From assembly GCA_030838245.1 (NCBI GenBank), contig JAUTXB010000126.1:1-13291 (forward strand): a stretch of 13,291 nt of DNA. Reading direction: 5' to 3'. The DNA is from Acidimicrobiaceae bacterium (GTDB taxonomy: Bacteria > Actinomycetota > Acidimicrobiia > Acidimicrobiales > RAAP-2). Below, one piece after another: positions 1 to 7,873 of the stretch. Numbering within the stretch: the first letter of the stretch is position 1; each line of letters starts with the position of its first letter. The notes beneath the pieces were generated by a model. That model was given only the letters and a program-made list of their open reading frames with translations. It was not told the DNA's origin and did not search any database. The position numbers and the translations under genes are program-made.

Positions 1-89
1 CTAATCCCTTTGAGGACGCGTCGAAACCTTGAGTTCTCCGTATCGAAAATCCAAGTGCTGTGACACGACTCGACGATGAGCGGTTCCAT
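1..89 (-). CDS. Conserved hypothetical protein, 5' end only (runs off the left edge)
   Basis: A leftward open frame starts at an ATG (positions 89-87) and stays open to the window edge. It gives 29 residues, beginning MEPLIVESCHSTWIFD and continuing into an Arg-rich stretch (RFRRVLKG). No in-frame ATG, GTG or TTG occurs in the ten codons before the ATG, so this start is the natural one. A GAGGAAGG-like sequence lies about 15 nt upstream, rather far for a ribosome binding site. The Cys-His-Ser-Thr-Trp block reads like real protein, and I have the impression of similar short uncharacterised actinobacterial proteins, but I cannot name a family or function. The opposite strand here has an early stop after about 20 codons and looks less protein-like. 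Confidence 0.5.
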   Translation of the reverse strand, partial: MEPLIVESCHSTWIFDTENSRFRRVLKGI

Positions 90-271
90 ATGGCGATCTT
101 GACACCTTCCTCTGTCAGAAACCGAACGAATATGTTGCGGTTGCATGACGGTTCTCACTCTCCGGGACTTAAGAAATAGATAAAATCACGCTCTGTGCCT
201 TGACCTGTGCGTTCGGTGGATGCCCGCCTGGCCTGCGCCGTTGCGTGCGTCCGTTCTACCCGGTGAAGTGT

Positions 272-292
272 CCCGGAAACGAGCAGTCCGGG
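272..292 (-). terminator. Weak hairpin just downstream of the carboxyltransferase gene
   Basis: CCCGGA (272-277) and TCCGGG (287-292) can pair as a 6-bp stem with a 9-nt loop, starting 12 nt beyond the stop codon of the leftward carboxyltransferase gene. No T-run follows, so intrinsic termination is doubtful. The rest of 90-271 is AT-richer than its surroundings and holds only the upstream region of the left-edge gene. I see no RNA gene or further CDS in it. Confidence 0.25.
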
Positions 293-303
293 GTCGTGCC
301 CGG

Positions 304-1662
<1,359 letters not shown>

Positions 1663-1668
1663 CGGCTC

Positions 1669-1674
1669 ATGCTA
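1669..1674 (-). promoter_or_regulatory. Candidate -10 box of the carboxyltransferase gene (leaderless)
   Basis: On the minus strand TAGCAT fits TAnnnT and ends 6 nt before the ATG at 1662, so transcription would start at or next to the start codon. No ribosome binding site is visible there, and no convincing -35 box. Confidence 0.4.
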
Positions 1675-1719
1675 CGCACCGGCCGACATGACCGCCGGTC
1701 CCGTGGGGTCGTGCGCCGG

Positions 1720-1774
1720 TATCGTCCAGGACGACGGATCTTCCACGTCATCTGTTCGGTCACCACGAGGGGAG
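1720..1774 (+). promoter_or_regulatory. Candidate -10 box and ribosome binding site of the membrane fusion protein
   Basis: TATCGT at 1720-1725 fits a TAnnnT -10 box, and GAGGGGAG at 1767-1774 is a strong Shine-Dalgarno. The only codon at the right distance in the long frame is CTG at 1780, 5 nt further on. The distance from the -10 box would give a leader of about 45-50 nt. This pair is why I place the start at 1780 and not at ATG 1669, GTG 1711 or TTG 1840, none of which has a ribosome binding site. Confidence 0.35.
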
Positions 1775-1779
1775 TCCAA

Positions 1780-3552
1780 CTGTCTACTGGCCAGGCCGTA
1801 GCGACGTCCGGTGAGAGCGGCCGAACGATTTCCCGGGCCTTGGTCCGCCTTCGTCGCTGGTGGCCCTACCTGCGTTATGTCGTCGGCCTGGCCCTGGCCT
1901 TGTTCGCCCTGGACACGCTGAACGGCCATCGTGGTGAGCTTCAGAACGCCGAGGGCTATCTGTCCCATCTGCATTGGCAGTGGGTCATCCTGGCCGCCGC
2001 CTGCGAGGCGGGGTCCCTCTTCTCGTTCGCCGTGCTCCAGGGCCGCCTGCTCGACGCGGGCAGGGTCCGGGTGAGCTTGGGCTCACTGTCGGCGATCACG
2101 CTGGCCGCGACGTCGATCGCCTACTCCCTCCCATTGGGTCCGGCCCTGGCCAGTGTCTTCGCCTACCGGCAGTACCGGCGCAAGGGGGCCACCCAAGCGC
2201 TGGCCGGGTGGGTGGTGGCCGCGTCGTTGGTGGTGGCGGTGGTCACCCTGGCCGGATTGGCCGCCGCCGGGCTGGCCGTGGCTGGGGCCGCGGGTGCCTC
2301 CTACGACCTGGTCTGGGTGACCGTGGGGGTGCTCATCATCGCCATGGCCCTGGCGGTGGTGTTCTTGACGAAGCGTTTGCTGGCTCGTGTTGTCTCGGGG
2401 TCGGTGCGCCTGAGCCGTCGGTTGACCCGCCGTCCTCGCGGCGAGATCGGTGAGCTGGCCGACCGGATCGTGGAGCAGCTGACGTTCGTACAGCTGACTG
2501 GGCGACAGGCCATTGGGGCGGGGGGATGGGGCATGGCCAACTGGGGCCTCGACTGCGCATGCCTGGGCTTCGCGTTTGCCGCCGTCGGGGTGGGCGTGCC
2601 CTGGCGGGGACTGATCCTCGCCTATGGGGCCGGACAGCTCGCCGCCAACTTGCCCATCACCCCGGGCGGCCTGGGTGTGGTCGAGGGCAGCCTGACCATT
2701 GCGCTGGTGGCCTTCGGGGGGTCGGAGGCGTCGACGGTGGCAGCCGTGCTCTTGTACCGGATCTTCAACTTCTGGATCCCCCTCCCCGTCGGCTGGGTGG
2801 CGTGGGGGACGCTGGCCGTGCGTCACCGTCGCGAGATCGGACAGTCCCCGCCGTCCTCGTCGTCGGACCCTGGACCTCCCGGGCTCCTGGCTGATCAGTC
2901 GGTTCAGACCGGACCGAGCGGGCAAACCTCCGACCGCGGCGCCGAGCCGCCGGGCGTCCCCGATCTGGCGCCCTCGGTTGTCGTCGACCCGGCCCCAGCG
3001 GCGGTCCCCGATCGGGCCTTCGTTGCCATTGGAGGCGCGATCGTACGGCTGGTTGCCCGGTCAGCCACATCGGTACGGCTGGACGCCGCGCTGGTCAGGG
3101 GCCGTGGTGGCCGTTCCCGCCGTCGTCGGGGGCTGATCGTCCTGATCGCCGCCGCGCTGGTGGGATCGGTGGCCTTCACCGGTTGCACCGCTGGGCATGC
3201 CTCGTTGGGCACGGGCTCCAGCCCGTGTTACCTGGCCCTGCCCAAGGCGGCGAACGCCGTGCACCACCGGGGGACGCTGGTCGGCGTCCGCCTTGTCTCG
3301 CCGTCCGCTCTGAATCTGCATCGCACCACGAACCAGGAGCTCCAACGGCGCATGCACGGACAGCTCCACGCCGCCTGCCTGGTGGCCTACCGGGGGAAGT
3401 TCACATCGTCCAACGTCGAGCGACCGATCGAACCGGGGCGGTCGGGGACCTACGCGGTGGCGGTGCTCAATACCTCGGGAGACCAGCTATTCGCCACCTT
3501 CGTCCTCACCCATGCGCCCCTCCGGTTCGCTCACTTCCGGATCGGTGGATGA
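1780..3552 (+). CDS. Lysylphosphatidylglycerol-synthase-type membrane protein fused to an anchored unknown C-terminal domain
   Basis: Residues about 28-350 (counted from the CTG at 1780) form a polytopic membrane domain like the flippase part of MprF and related UPF0104/LPG_synthase_TM proteins. Signs are a first helix after WWPYLRYVVGL, a SLPLGPALASVFAYRQYRR loop, and the family hallmark LPITPGGLGVVEG at 291-303. The synthase (lysyl transferase) domain is absent, as in many stand-alone members thought to act on lipids. A Pro/Ser-rich linker of about 100 residues follows, then an Arg-rich stretch. Next comes a hydrophobic helix (451-469) ending in FTGC, which looks like a lipoprotein signal but sits deep inside the protein, and then about 120 residues with Cys483 and Cys533 that I do not recognise. 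No ATG, GTG or TTG in frame could start the tail as a separate gene ahead of its helix. The start is uncertain: ATG 1669, GTG 1711 and TTG 1840 are alternatives. The 3' end overlaps the convergent ctaG by 66 bp. Confidence 0.75.
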   Translation: MSTGQAVATSGESGRTISRALVRLRRWWPYLRYVVGLALALFALDTLNGHRGELQNAEGYLSHLHWQWVILAAACEAGSLFSFAVLQGRLLDAGRVRVSLGSLSAITLAATSIAYSLPLGPALASVFAYRQYRRKGATQALAGWVVAASLVVAVVTLAGLAAAGLAVAGAAGASYDLVWVTVGVLIIAMALAVVFLTKRLLARVVSGSVRLSRRLTRRPRGEIGELADRIVEQLTFVQLTGRQAIGAGGWGMANWGLDCACLGFAFAAVGVGVPWRGLILAYGAGQLAANLPITPGGLGVVEGSLTIALVAFGGSEASTVAAVLLYRIFNFWIPLPVGWVAWGTLAVRHRREIGQSPPSSSSDPGPPGLLADQSVQTGPSGQTSDRGAEPPGVPDLAPSVVVDPAPAAVPDRAFVAIGGAIVRLVARSATSVRLDAALVRGRGGRSRRRRGLIVLIAAALVGSVAFTGCTAGHASLGTGSSPCYLALPKAANAVHHRGTLVGVRLVSPSALNLHRTTNQELQRRMHGQLHAACLVAYRGKFTSSNVERPIEPGRSGTYAVAVLNTSGDQLFATFVLTHAPLRFAHFRIGG

Positions 3553-4440
3553 GGGCCGACCCCCTGGTTCGGGCGGGGCCGGGCGGCTGTGCCGGTCGGC
3601 CCGCTCGAATTGCCGCTCGACATCGGCCCACACCAGGGGTTCGCTCTCGCCGTACTCCTCGTCAGCCTGGTGGGCCCGGGTCAGCACCACGGCGCCGACG
3701 ATGAGCATGACGAACAGGAAGGAGAGCTTGGACACGAAGCCGGATATCTGTTGATCGGTCAGCGGCTGGAGCCCGATGGCTCGGTGCGAGCGCGAGAACA
3801 CCGAGTAGAGCGGGTGCTTGGCGAAGATGTAGATGAAGGAGAGAAAGGCGGGCAGGACCGCCTGGACGACCAGATAGGTGAACCTCCCGACCGGTCGGAG
3901 GCGCTGGATCCCCGGGATGCGCCCGATCACCGGGATCCACAGCACGAACCCGGCCAGCACCAAGACCAAGTCGAGGAGGCCGCGAGCGACCGCCGAGGAC
4001 GACTGGGCGTCGACCAGCCCGCTCGTCATCGAGCCCACGGCGAGCACGGCGAATACCACGATGGCCACTCCCGGGCGTCGGAACCAGGACAGGGCCCGGT
4101 CGACCGGTGCCGGTCGGGTGAGCCATTGCAGTACGTCGTAGGGCACGCCGAGCAAGATCAGCGGCGGCACGGCCAAGGTGAGCAACAACCGCTGGACGAC
4201 CAGTGCGGTGAGCGACCAGTGGGCGGCGAGGTCGGCGACCGGCCAGGTCAGGGCGACAATGGCGGCGGCCACGCCGCCAGCGAAGGCCACGATCTGTCGA
4301 CGGCGCCACGGGGTGCTCCGCTCCGCGTCGGTGGTGGCGATCCGGTGATGCGCGACGCTCACCGCGGCCACACCAGCGATCAGGACCAGCCAGCTCACGA
4401 GGTGCAGCTGCCAGGTGTAGGGGCCGATCGCGCCCCTCAC
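3487..4440 (-). CDS. ctaG: CtaG-type cytochrome c oxidase assembly membrane protein
   Basis: The 317-residue protein has seven likely membrane helices (about 11-30, 50-70, 78-100, 124-142, 154-172, 188-207, 240-256). It carries CtaG (caa3-type) signatures: the AAHWSLTALVVQRLLLTLAVPPLILLG block at 72-98, with His74 at its start, then the KHPLYSVF loop and a DQQISGF motif (229-235) before the last helix. Members of this family assist copper delivery to cytochrome c oxidase in the membrane. The tail (about 260-317) is acidic and Pro/Glu-rich, probably cytoplasmic and disordered. The GTG start at 4440 is preceded by AGGA with 7 nt spacing; an in-frame stop nine codons upstream excludes a longer start. 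It is divergent from pafB across 38 bp. No oxidase subunit genes are nearby, so its job is inferred from family alone. Confidence 0.85.
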   Translation of the reverse strand: MRGAIGPYTWQLHLVSWLVLIAGVAAVSVAHHRIATTDAERSTPWRRRQIVAFAGGVAAAIVALTWPVADLAAHWSLTALVVQRLLLTLAVPPLILLGVPYDVLQWLTRPAPVDRALSWFRRPGVAIVVFAVLAVGSMTSGLVDAQSSSAVARGLLDLVLVLAGFVLWIPVIGRIPGIQRLRPVGRFTYLVVQAVLPAFLSFIYIFAKHPLYSVFSRSHRAIGLQPLTDQQISGFVSKLSFLFVMLIVGAVVLTRAHQADEEYGESEPLVWADVERQFERADRHSRPAPPEPGGRPSSTDPEVSEPEGRMGEDEGGE

Positions 4441-4465
4441 TGCGGGATCCTGGCCCCCGCGGCCC

Positions 4466-4471
4466 TAGATT
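4466..4471 (+). promoter_or_regulatory. Candidate -10 box of pafB (leaderless)
   Basis: TAGATT fits TAnnnT and ends 7 nt before the ATG at 4479, with no ribosome binding site between. This implies a leaderless pafBC transcript. It lies in the 38-bp gap shared with the divergent ctaG, so the two promoters must be close or overlap. Confidence 0.4.
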
Positions 4472-4478
4472 GGCGCCG

Positions 4479-5453
4479 ATGGAACGCCTCGATCGCCTCG
4501 AACGGGTCACCGACCTGCTGCTCGTGCTGCTGGACACGTCCCAGCCGCTCAGCCTTCGAGAGATCGCCAACCGCATCCCGGGCTACCCGGCTGGTCGCGA
4601 GGCACGTCGGCAGGCATTCGAACGGGACAAGCGGCTGCTCCGTGACGAGGGCGTGCCCCTCTTGGTCGAAGCGATCGCCGGGGAGGAGCAACTCGGGTAC
4701 CGGGTCGATCCCGCTCACTACTACCTTCCCGATCTCGGGCTCGACCCCGAGGAGCAAGCTGCGCTCAACCTCGCCGTCGCCGGCGTCCATCTAGGCGATC
4801 CTAGTGGGGCCGATGCGCTGTCAAAGTTGGGCGCGACCGGTGAGTCACCGCTTCGCCCCATGGTGGACACACCCCTGGTCGACCTGCCTTCGGTGGAGGC
4901 GCTGCCCGCCTTATCCGGGCTGTTCGACGCCGTTCGGCTTTCGGCCACGGTGACGTTCTCGTACCGGGGTTCGCCCCGACGCGTCGACCCTGCCGGCCTG
5001 CGCTTCCGGGGCGGGCACTGGTACCTGATCGCCTTCGACCTGGATCGGGCCGAGGGCCGGACCTTCCGCGTCGACCGGGTCTCGTCGGTTCCATCAGTGG
5101 GCCCGGCCGGGTCGGCCGAGCTGCCCGAGGGATTCGACCCCGAGAGTGCCTTTTCGGCCGAGCCGTGGCGGTTCGGTGCTGGTGACGAGATCGCCGTGGA
5201 GGTGCTGATCGACCCGGTGGAGGCGGGTCGGGTGGTCGCCGAGCTGGGCACGGGAGCGGTGGTCGAGCGCCGAAGCTCGGGGGCCGTGGTCGTCCGGCTG
5301 TCGGTGACCGACATGGGGGCCCTGGTGACGTGGGTGCTGGGTCTCCTCGACCACGGTGAGGTGCTCGCCCCGAGTGAGGCACGTGCCGCGGTGATCGATC
5401 GTCTCGAAACCCTGGTCGGTGCGCCAGACCATGCCGATGGAGCGACCGGATGA
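4479..5453 (+). CDS. pafB: WYL-domain transcriptional regulator PafB
   Basis: The 324-residue protein has an N-terminal helix-turn-helix (about 1-60: ERLDRLERVTDLLLVLLDTS, then SLREIANRIPGYP), a linker, and a WYL sensor domain with the signature tryptophan-tyrosine-leucine at 181-183 followed by TFRVDRVSSV. In mycobacteria PafB and PafC form a heterodimer that activates the LexA-independent DNA-damage regulon; the WYL domain is thought to bind a nucleic-acid ligand. ATG 4479 is preferred over TTG 4470 because of the TAGATT box 7 nt upstream. The gene overlaps pafC by four bases (ATGA), indicating coupled translation. The ligase gene pafA, the usual neighbour, is not in the window; ctaG lies upstream instead. 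The identity is well supported by the tandem WYL pair. Confidence 0.88.
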   Translation: MERLDRLERVTDLLLVLLDTSQPLSLREIANRIPGYPAGREARRQAFERDKRLLRDEGVPLLVEAIAGEEQLGYRVDPAHYYLPDLGLDPEEQAALNLAVAGVHLGDPSGADALSKLGATGESPLRPMVDTPLVDLPSVEALPALSGLFDAVRLSATVTFSYRGSPRRVDPAGLRFRGGHWYLIAFDLDRAEGRTFRVDRVSSVPSVGPAGSAELPEGFDPESAFSAEPWRFGAGDEIAVEVLIDPVEAGRVVAELGTGAVVERRSSGAVVVRLSVTDMGALVTWVLGLLDHGEVLAPSEARAAVIDRLETLVGAPDHADGATG

Positions 5454-6409
5454 CGCCCACCGGTGATGTCGGCTCCAGGCTCCGGCGCCTCCTCGCCATC
5501 CTGACCTGGCTGGCCCAAGTGGGGGAGACCCCCATCGACGAGGCGGCGGCCCGTTTCGGGCTCCAGCCCGACGCCTTGGTGGCCGAGCTGGAGATGGCAG
5601 CTTGTTGCGGGCTGCCCCCCTACACGCCCGACCAATTGATGGAGATCGTCGTCACCGACACCACCGTTTCGACCCATCTGGGCGAAATGCTGGCGAGGCC
5701 GCGACGACTGAGTGCTCGAGAGGGATTCGCCCTGGCTGCCTCGGGCCGGGCCTTGTTGGCCGTGCCCGGGAGCGACGAGAACGGTGCACTGTCGCGGGCC
5801 CTGGCCAAGCTGGACCGGGCGCTCGGCGGGGAGTCGATGGTCATCGAGCTGGACGACCCATCGATGCTGGGCGTGGTGCGCCGGGCTATGGAGGCCGGCA
5901 GGCAGCTGCAGATCGAGTACTACTCGGCGTCGAGCGACGAGGTCAGCTCCCGGATGATCGATCCCCTGCGCCTGTTCGCCGGCGACGGCCACTGGTACGT
6001 GGACGCCCACTGCCACAAGGCCGGCGACGAGCGCCGCTTCCGGGTGGACCGCATCCAGTCGGCTGAGGTTCTCGACACCATGGCCCCGGAGGCTCCAGGC
6101 CTGGAGGCAGCCGGCGAGGGGGTGGAATTCGAGCCGTTCGTGCCCGGTCCGGACATCCGGACCGTTCGGCTGGCGCTCGACCCGACGGTGGCCTGGGTGG
6201 TCGAGTCCATCCCGGCGGTGAGCCCCCCTGAGACGTCGGGGGACCGGATCGAGGTGGACGTGGCCGTCGGCGGTGACGCCTGGCTGCAGCGGCTGCTCCT
6301 CCGGCTGGGTACCGCGGCCGAAGTGGTCGGCCCGCCCGAGGCCGCCTCGTTGCTGGGCGATGCGGCGGGCCAGATCCTCGACCGCTACCGCCGCCCCCAA
6401 CCGGATTGA
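5450..6409 (+). CDS. pafC: WYL-domain transcriptional regulator PafC
   Basis: The partner of PafB has 319 residues. The N-terminal winged-helix-like part (about 1-75, RLRRLLAILTWLAQVGETPIDEAAARFG) is followed by a WYL domain whose signature reads WYV at 182-184, then RRFRVDRIQSAEVLD. The C-terminal part (about 215-319) is the extension typical of Paf proteins. Its start codon overlaps the pafB stop as ATGA, so the two are made together in the 1:1 ratio a heterodimer needs. In mycobacteria pafC is followed by tatA and tatC. Here a relaxase gene follows after 89 bp, so the usual downstream context is broken. No terminator hairpin is evident after the stop. Confidence 0.88.
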   Translation: MTPTGDVGSRLRRLLAILTWLAQVGETPIDEAAARFGLQPDALVAELEMAACCGLPPYTPDQLMEIVVTDTTVSTHLGEMLARPRRLSAREGFALAASGRALLAVPGSDENGALSRALAKLDRALGGESMVIELDDPSMLGVVRRAMEAGRQLQIEYYSASSDEVSSRMIDPLRLFAGDGHWYVDAHCHKAGDERRFRVDRIQSAEVLDTMAPEAPGLEAAGEGVEFEPFVPGPDIRTVRLALDPTVAWVVESIPAVSPPETSGDRIEVDVAVGGDAWLQRLLLRLGTAAEVVGPPEAASLLGDAAGQILDRYRRPQPD

Positions 6410-6447
6410 CGAGCCGAACTTCGGTCAGGATCGGCCTTCGTAAGGTC

Positions 6448-6477
6448 TTGTAATGAAATAACATGAAATAGTACCGT
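6448..6477 (+). promoter_or_regulatory. Candidate promoter of the relaxase gene
   Basis: TTGTAA (6448-6453) and TACCGT (6472-6477) are separated by 18 bp and match -35 and -10 patterns moderately. The spacer is strikingly AT-rich against the GC-rich surroundings and contains a 10-bp-period repeat. The predicted transcript would begin at about the ATG at 6485. Confidence 0.35.
6453..6470 (+). repeat. Short direct repeat ATGAAATA x2 with 10-bp period
   Basis: ATGAAATA occurs at 6453-6460 and again at 6463-6470. One helical turn separates the copies, placing them on the same DNA face. They lie in the spacer of the candidate relaxase promoter, so they could be an operator or part of an origin of transfer. 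No known nic-site sequence was recognised. Confidence 0.4.
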
Positions 6478-6484
6478 GAGCCCC

Positions 6485-6505
6485 ATGAGGCGCTCGGGGT
6501 GCTGA
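6485..6505 (+). CDS. Possible six-residue leader peptide overlapping the relaxase start
   Basis: ATG at 6485 lies 7 nt after the TACCGT box and opens a reading frame MRRSGC that stops with TGA at 6503-6505. The relaxase GTG (6499-6501) lies inside its last codons (GTGCTGA). Since the relaxase has no good ribosome binding site, ribosomes finishing this leader could re-initiate on it. It is far too short to prove from sequence. Confidence 0.22.
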   Translation: MRRSGC

Positions 6506-7866
6506 GGTTGCACACGGTCCGCGTGGGCGGGCACAGGTACTACGTGGACGAGCTCCCCCGCGGCCGGGAAGCAGGCACCGGACTGGCCGGGGAGAGCCCG
6601 GGTCGATGGATGGGCGAGGCGGCCGCCGCCCTCGGGCTTGGCGACCGCGTCGAGGCCGGGGCGTTCGCTGACGTGCTCTCTGGTCAGAACCCGATCCTGG
6701 GGAGGCCTCTACCGGTGCAGAGGGACCTCGTCACTGTGGCCGGATACGACCTGGTGTTCTGCGCCCCGAAATCAGTGAGCCTGCTCCACGCCCTCGGATC
6801 GACAGAGCTCGCCTCGGAAGTGGGCGCCGGCCACGACGCGGCCGTGGAGGCGACCACCGACTATCTGGCCAGAACGGCCCTGGGCGTGCGACGCCAGGGC
6901 CAGGGCCATGATCAACCGAGGCGGGTGCTCCCGACGACGGGGATGGTGGCCGGGGCCTTCGTGCATCGCACCAGTCGAGCGCTCGATCCCCACCTCCATA
7001 CCCATGTGGTGGAGGCGAACGTGGCTCAAGGGGTCGATGGCATCTGGTCGGCGGTCGACGGTCGGGGGCTGTTCGCCCACAGAGCCGCGGCCGGCCGGCT
7101 GTACCACGCGCATCTCCGACACGAGCTAACCGAGCGGTTGGGCGTGGCCTGGGATGTCCGCCCGAGCGGCTTGGGCGACGTGGTGGGCGTCGACCCGGGA
7201 CTTCGCGGTCTCTTTTCGCAACGCACGGCCGCCATCAAGGAATACGTGGCCGAGCGAGCGGGTCGGGCGTCGGCGCGCGGTTCCTTCTATGCCACGCGTC
7301 CGGACAAGGACCGAACCGCCTCGGTGGAGGCGCTCGCCCCGGAGTGGCGACGGCGGGCCAGCGAGTTCGGCTACGACATCGGCGCACTCAGCCGTGTCGT
7401 CGGACAGAATCGTGGCCAGTCGTTCGACGTCGAGCGGCTGCAGTCGTCACTGGCTGACCGAGCTCGACCTGATGGGACACTCTCACGCCGAGACGTCGTG
7501 TTGGTCGTGGCCGCCACTCATGTGGGTGGAGCCCGGGTGCGCGAGGTGGAAGCGGCGGCCGACAGCCTCTGTGCGGTGGCGCAGCCGAGCGGTGATGAGC
7601 GGCCCGGCACGGCTCGACGGTGGTCGGCCCCGTCCCTCGCCGAAGCAGTGCGAACGTGCGAAAGCGAGCTGACGGGCCGGTGTGGACCGCCTGGTCGTGG
7701 TCACGAGGCGAAGCCTGGTCGAAGTCGCCAGGCCAAGGAGTCGCCTGCACCCGACCGTTCAGCCAGAGGTGGCGTTGCGCGCCTCGCTGCCCGTGAACGT
7801 CCTAATTACGACCGGGGACAGCACAGGGGTCGAGAGCAGGGACGGGACATGGGATTGGGGCGTTGA
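6499..7866 (+). CDS. MobF (TrwC/TraI-type) relaxase domain protein without helicase
   Basis: MobF relaxases nick one strand at an origin of transfer and stay linked to the 5' end through a tyrosine. The hallmarks are present and in register with TrwC: tyrosine pair Tyr14-Tyr15; the YDLVFCAPKSVS block with Asp84; and the metal-binding histidines His165, His167 and His169 in DPHLHTHVVEAN. The relaxase fold covers about residues 1-300. Usual members continue with a RecD-like helicase to about 900 residues or more. Here the protein ends at 455 with a charged, Gly/Arg-rich, probably disordered tail and no Walker motif after the relaxase domain. The downstream DNA codes on the other strand for the coupling protein, so no frameshifted helicase remains. 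The start is GTG 6499; TTG 6508 is possible. It may be a mobilisation remnant or a domesticated nickase. Confidence 0.85.
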   Translation: MLRLHTVRVGGHRYYVDELPRGREAGTGLAGESPGRWMGEAAAALGLGDRVEAGAFADVLSGQNPILGRPLPVQRDLVTVAGYDLVFCAPKSVSLLHALGSTELASEVGAGHDAAVEATTDYLARTALGVRRQGQGHDQPRRVLPTTGMVAGAFVHRTSRALDPHLHTHVVEANVAQGVDGIWSAVDGRGLFAHRAAAGRLYHAHLRHELTERLGVAWDVRPSGLGDVVGVDPGLRGLFSQRTAAIKEYVAERAGRASARGSFYATRPDKDRTASVEALAPEWRRRASEFGYDIGALSRVVGQNRGQSFDVERLQSSLADRARPDGTLSRRDVVLVVAATHVGGARVREVEAAADSLCAVAQPSGDERPGTARRWSAPSLAEAVRTCESELTGRCGPPGRGHEAKPGRSRQAKESPAPDRSARGGVARLAARERPNYDRGQHRGREQGRDMGLGR

Positions 7867-7873
7867 GCCGGGC

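Noticed and set aside
4721..6400. 559-codon open frame on the minus strand
   Set aside because: It lies opposite pafB and pafC, which have strong motifs. The composition is that of GC-rich antisense, without recognisable domains.
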